This document shows positions 13,860 through 16,046 of a stretch of DNA of 16,046 bases, one piece after another. How positions within the stretch are numbered: position 1 is the first letter of the stretch; each line of letters begins with the position of its first letter. This stretch comes from an uncultured Oscillospiraceae bacterium (GTDB lineage Bacteria; Bacillota; Clostridia; Oscillospirales; Oscillospiraceae), in NCBI GenBank assembly GCA_910588455.1, contig CAJUPG010000049.1:1-16046 (forward strand), read 5' to 3'. A program made the position numbers and the translations under genes. The notes under the pieces were generated by a model. It was not told the origin of the DNA. It made no database searches and was given only the letters and a program-made list of their open reading frames with translations.

Positions 13860-15214
13860 AACGAGAAAATTTTCAGTCCCGCCTGGGATTCCTGCTGGTG
13901 AGCGCCGGGTGCGCCATCGGCATCGGAAACGTATGGAAATTCCCCTATGTCACCGGCCAGAACGGCGGCGGTGTGTTTGTCCTGTGCTACCTGATCTGCC
14001 TGCTGGTAATGGGAGTACCGGTGCTGACTATGGAGCTGGCCGTTGGCCGGGCCAGCCGCCGCAGCGCCCTTCAGGCCTATAAAGCCCTGGAGAAGCCGGG
14101 CAGCAAGTGGCACATCCACGGCTGGTTCTGTGTGGCCGGCTGTTATATCCTGATGATGTACTATACCACAGTATCGGGCTGGATGCTGGGCTATTTTACC
14201 AAATTCGCCTCCGGAACCTTCGAGCACCTGGACAATGACGCCATTGACGGGGTGTTCAACGCCATGCGGGCCAACCCCGGCGAGCTGACCCTGTGGACGG
14301 GTCTGACGGTGATTGTCGGCTTTCTGGTGTGCAGCTTCGGCCTGCAAAAAGGTCTGGAGCGCATCACAAAGGTGATGATGCTGGGCCTGCTGGCGCTGAT
14401 TGCCCTGCTGGCCGTCCACAGCCTCACTCTGGAGGGAGCCATGGAGGGCGTGAAGTTCTACCTGATGCCCGATCTTGCCCGGGCCGCTGAGGTGGGCTAC
14501 GGGCAGGTGATTATGGCTGCTATGAATCAGGCGTTTTTCACCTTGAGCGTGGGGATTGCGTCCATGGAGGTGCTGGGCAGCTATATGGCCAAGGACTTCA
14601 CCCTCACCGGAGAGGCGGTGCGGATCTGTTCTCTGGACACCTTCGTGGCCCTGATGGCGGGACTGATTATTTTCCCCGCCTGCTTCTCCTTCGGCGTGAA
14701 TCCGGACAGCGGCCCGCCTCTGATTTTCCAGACTCTGCCCAAAGTCTTTGCCGGCGTGGCCGGGGGCCGGATCTGGGGGACCCTGTTCTTCCTGTTTATG
14801 ACCTTTGCCAGTTTTTCCACGGTCATCGCCGTCTTTGAGGGACTCCAGGCCAACTTGATCGACAACTTCGGCTGGTCCCGGAAAAAGGCTTCCCTGTTCA
14901 ACGGGGTGTTCGTTCTGCTGGCCAGTATGCCCTGTGTGCTGGGCTTCAACCTGTGGTCGGGCCTGACCTTCCCCGGCGGGCGCAATGTGCTGGATTTTGA
15001 GGATTTCCTGGTGAGCAATCTGCTGCTTCCTCTGGGTTCTCTGGTATATCTGCTGTTCTGCGTCAGCAAGTGGGGCTGGGGCTTTGAGAACTACCTGGCG
15101 GAGACCAACACCGGTACGGGTATGAAAATGCCCCGGTGGGTGAAGCCCTACGTGCAGTTTGTACTACCGGTTTTGATTCTGATTATTCTGCTCCAGGGGT
15201 TATTGGCTGGGTAA
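13856..15214 (+). CDS. Sodium-dependent transporter, neurotransmitter:sodium symporter (NSS/SNF) family
   Basis: A 452-residue membrane protein with about eleven to twelve hydrophobic segments. The first segment contains AGCAIGIGNVWKFPYVTGQNGG (17-38), the unwound sodium and substrate site of LeuT-fold NSS transporters, followed by MELAVGRASRRSA (59-71) and MMYYTTVSGW (100-109), which holds the Tyr that caps the substrate. The usual extracellular-gate Arg of the RFPY motif is Lys here. Bacterial relatives import amino acids (LeuT, MhsT, TnaT); the substrate is not determinable. The start is fixed by the ATGA overlap with the macrodomain gene and GGGAG upstream; the longer frame from 13490 is an overlap with the macrodomain gene. 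There is no terminator before the insertion sequence. Confidence 0.93.
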   Translation: MKRENFQSRLGFLLVSAGCAIGIGNVWKFPYVTGQNGGGVFVLCYLICLLVMGVPVLTMELAVGRASRRSALQAYKALEKPGSKWHIHGWFCVAGCYILMMYYTTVSGWMLGYFTKFASGTFEHLDNDAIDGVFNAMRANPGELTLWTGLTVIVGFLVCSFGLQKGLERITKVMMLGLLALIALLAVHSLTLEGAMEGVKFYLMPDLARAAEVGYGQVIMAAMNQAFFTLSVGIASMEVLGSYMAKDFTLTGEAVRICSLDTFVALMAGLIIFPACFSFGVNPDSGPPLIFQTLPKVFAGVAGGRIWGTLFFLFMTFASFSTVIAVFEGLQANLIDNFGWSRKKASLFNGVFVLLASMPCVLGFNLWSGLTFPGGRNVLDFEDFLVSNLLLPLGSLVYLLFCVSKWGWGFENYLAETNTGTGMKMPRWVKPYVQFVLPVLILIILLQGLLAG

Positions 15215-15234
15215 AGAAAGCAGGGGCGGCCTGA

Positions 15235-15291
15235 TATGCTCCCTCTATAAGAGACAGTGAAAAAAGAAACTGTCATTATGGAGGGAGCATA
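15235..15291 (+). promoter_or_regulatory. IS left-end hairpin covering the orfA ribosome binding site
   Basis: TATGCTCCCTC (15235-15245) and GAGGGAGCATA (15281-15291) are perfect inverted 11-base arms. Further inside, TATAA pairs with TTATG (with one G-U) and GACAGT (15253-15258) pairs with ACTGTC (15269-15274), leaving a 10-base loop. The 3' arm contains GGAGGGAG (15280-15287), the ribosome binding site of orfA at 15295. A transcript entering from outside would fold and hide it. Confidence 0.8.
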
Positions 15292-15294
15292 ACT

Positions 15295-15993
15295 ATGCCC
15301 AGGAAAGAGGGGCACGAGGCCGAGGCGAAAGTGAGTATTGTTCGGAAGATTTTGAAATGCGAGATAAGTATCAGCGCGGCGAGCCGGGAAGAGGGAGTGG
15401 GGCGGGAAACCATCCGCAGGTGGATGGCGCGGTACGAAGCGGAGGGAGTGGCAGGATTTTTGCCACAAGCGCAAAACCGAGTATATCCTCCGGAGCTGAA
15501 GCGGCAGGCGGTTGAGGACTATCTGGCAGGAGGAGGCAGTCTGCTGGATATCAGTAAAAAATACAAATTACGAAATGACAGGCAGTTGCACAATTGGGTA
15601 AAGGAGTATAATGCTCATGGAGATTTCAACTCTGTAAAATTTTCAGGGGGAGGAAGCTGCATGAAGCAAGGACGGGAAACGACGCGGGAGGAACGCGTCC
15701 AAATAGCCAAAGAATGTATCGCCAGCGGGAAGAACTATGGGAAGATGGCCTTGAAGTACCAGGTCAGCTATCAGCAGGCGCGGACATGGACGCTTCGTTT
15801 TGAGGAGATGGGGGAGGCTGGGCTGGAGGATCGCCGTGGTCGGAGGAAAAAAGACCAGACCCCGCGCACAGATCTGGAGAAGGCGCAAATCGAAATCGAG
15901 CAGCTCAAACACAAGCTGTATCTGGCGGAAATGGAGCGTGACCTGCTAAAAAAATTGGACGAGGTGGAGAGGAGAGATGCCTTTCGGAAGTAA
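15295..15993 (+). CDS. IS3-family transposase OrfA (long form)
   Basis: A 232-residue DNA-binding subunit of an IS3-type transposase. It has up to three helix-turn-helix-like stretches, about residues 10-50 (SAASREEGVGRETIRRWM), 66-105 (LDISKKYKLRNDRQLHNWV) and 130-170 (MALKYQVSYQQARTWTLRF), and a C-terminal Leu/charged coiled coil at about 193-227 used for multimerisation. It is longer than the usual 90-175 residues of OrfA, resembling IS150-like members with repeated HTH units. Translation starts at ATG 15295 with GGAGGGAG eight bases upstream. Near its 3' end the codons CTA AAA AAA form a frameshift site for making the OrfAB fusion. It is intact in the visible part. Confidence 0.9.
   Translation: MPRKEGHEAEAKVSIVRKILKCEISISAASREEGVGRETIRRWMARYEAEGVAGFLPQAQNRVYPPELKRQAVEDYLAGGGSLLDISKKYKLRNDRQLHNWVKEYNAHGDFNSVKFSGGGSCMKQGRETTREERVQIAKECIASGKNYGKMALKYQVSYQQARTWTLRFEEMGEAGLEDRRGRRKKDQTPRTDLEKAQIEIEQLKHKLYLAEMERDLLKKLDEVERRDAFRK
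15948..15954 (+). other. A7 slippery site for programmed -1 frameshifting (OrfA to OrfB)
   Basis: Seven A in the phase A AAA AAA relative to the orfA frame, 37 bases before its stop at 15991. This is the standard IS3-family arrangement that yields the OrfAB transposase. A downstream stimulatory structure was not identified. Confidence 0.65.
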
Positions 15994-16046
15994 GGGTCCC
16001 CCCGCACAAGGACAACAACAAAATAATCGTTCAGAGCACTGCAAGA
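15954..16046 (+). CDS. IS3-family transposase OrfB, first codons only (cut by window end)
   Basis: The -1 frame from the slip site is open to the window end for 31 codons (it reads through SEVRVPPHKDNNKIIVQ), resembling the start of IS3-type OrfB proteins, whose DDE integrase core would lie further downstream. The +1 frame with an ATG at 15977 is also open over this short distance, so the frame assignment is provisional. No catalytic residue is visible. Confidence 0.4.
   Translation, partial: MGRGGEERCLSEVRVPPHKDNNKIIVQSTAR

Larger units (their letters stand above)
15232..16046 (+). mobile_element. Left part of an IS3-family (IS150-like) insertion sequence
   Basis: The element enters 17 bases after the symporter stop and runs off the window. 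Its left end is likely at TGATATGCTCCCTC (15232-15245), continuing to AGAGACAGT (15252-15258), a layout common to IS3-family ends, which begin with TG. It contains the regulatory hairpin, orfA, an A7 slip site and the beginning of orfB. The right end and target duplication lie outside the window, so the exact left border is provisional. Confidence 0.8.

Noticed and set aside
13194..15258. The nine-base word AGAGACAGT occurs in both the regulator palindrome and the IS left end
   Set aside because: Beyond these nine bases the contexts differ and there is no other IS-like sequence near 13200, so I treat it as coincidence, not as an IS remnant.
1..16046. CRISPR array, toxin-antitoxin pair, defence island or phage genes
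   Set aside because: No regularly spaced repeats, no paired small toxin/antitoxin frames and no nuclease or phage structural proteins were seen. The macrodomain gene alone is not enough to propose a defence or toxin system.

Overview
The window looks like a chromosomal segment of a GC-rich gut Firmicute, probably Oscillospiraceae (Flavonifractor/Lawsonibacter/Oscillibacter-like). This is an inference from GC-rich coding sequence, strong GGAGG-type ribosome binding sites, Gram-positive lipoprotein signals, a T-box riboswitch and the overall protein style. No rRNA or tRNA gene and no CRISPR array was seen.

Layout. (1) 1-1460, plus strand: the 3' part of glucose-6-phosphate isomerase, then a small P-loop protein ending in a 44-bp perfect palindrome that serves as a shared terminator. 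(2) 1458-4963, minus strand: an RbsD/FucU-type sugar mutarotase followed by a 1001-residue c-di-GMP protein (degenerate GGDEF, intact EAL, then about four PAS-like segments), driven by a good sigma-A promoter. (3) 4975-6246, plus strand, divergent from (2): a YhcH/EbgC-type sugar protein overlapping by ATGA an unrecognised membrane-anchored protein with an internal duplication and an 11-G tract at its start. (4) 6251-9457, minus strand: a three-gene ABC importer of the TrpXYZ type under a consensus promoter and a T-box leader whose specifier reads UGG (Trp). (5) 9454-13180, minus strand: a Crp/Fnr-type regulator, a taurine/nitrate-type ABC importer (lipoprotein, permease, short ATPase) and an unrecognised Arg-rich protein, as one tightly packed operon with a 22-bp palindrome at its promoter. 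(6) 13295-15214, plus strand: a macrodomain protein overlapping by ATGA a sodium:neurotransmitter-symporter-type transporter. (7) 15232 to the end: the left end of an IS3-family insertion sequence with a hairpin that covers the orfA ribosome binding site, a long OrfA, an A7 frameshift site and the beginning of OrfB, cut by the window edge.

How it fits together. The best-supported regulatory story is tryptophan: uncharged tRNA-Trp should release the terminator ahead of trpXYZ and raise uptake. Regions 2 and 3 place two small sugar-handling enzymes back to back, one of them cotranscribed with a probable c-di-GMP phosphodiesterase, which suggests but does not prove a link between a sugar signal and c-di-GMP. 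I did not find a clearly new defence or mobile system. The most unusual points are the 44-bp double-stop palindrome, the poly-G tract in the duplicated membrane protein, the mutarotase/c-di-GMP operon, the macrodomain/symporter pair and the IS hairpin.
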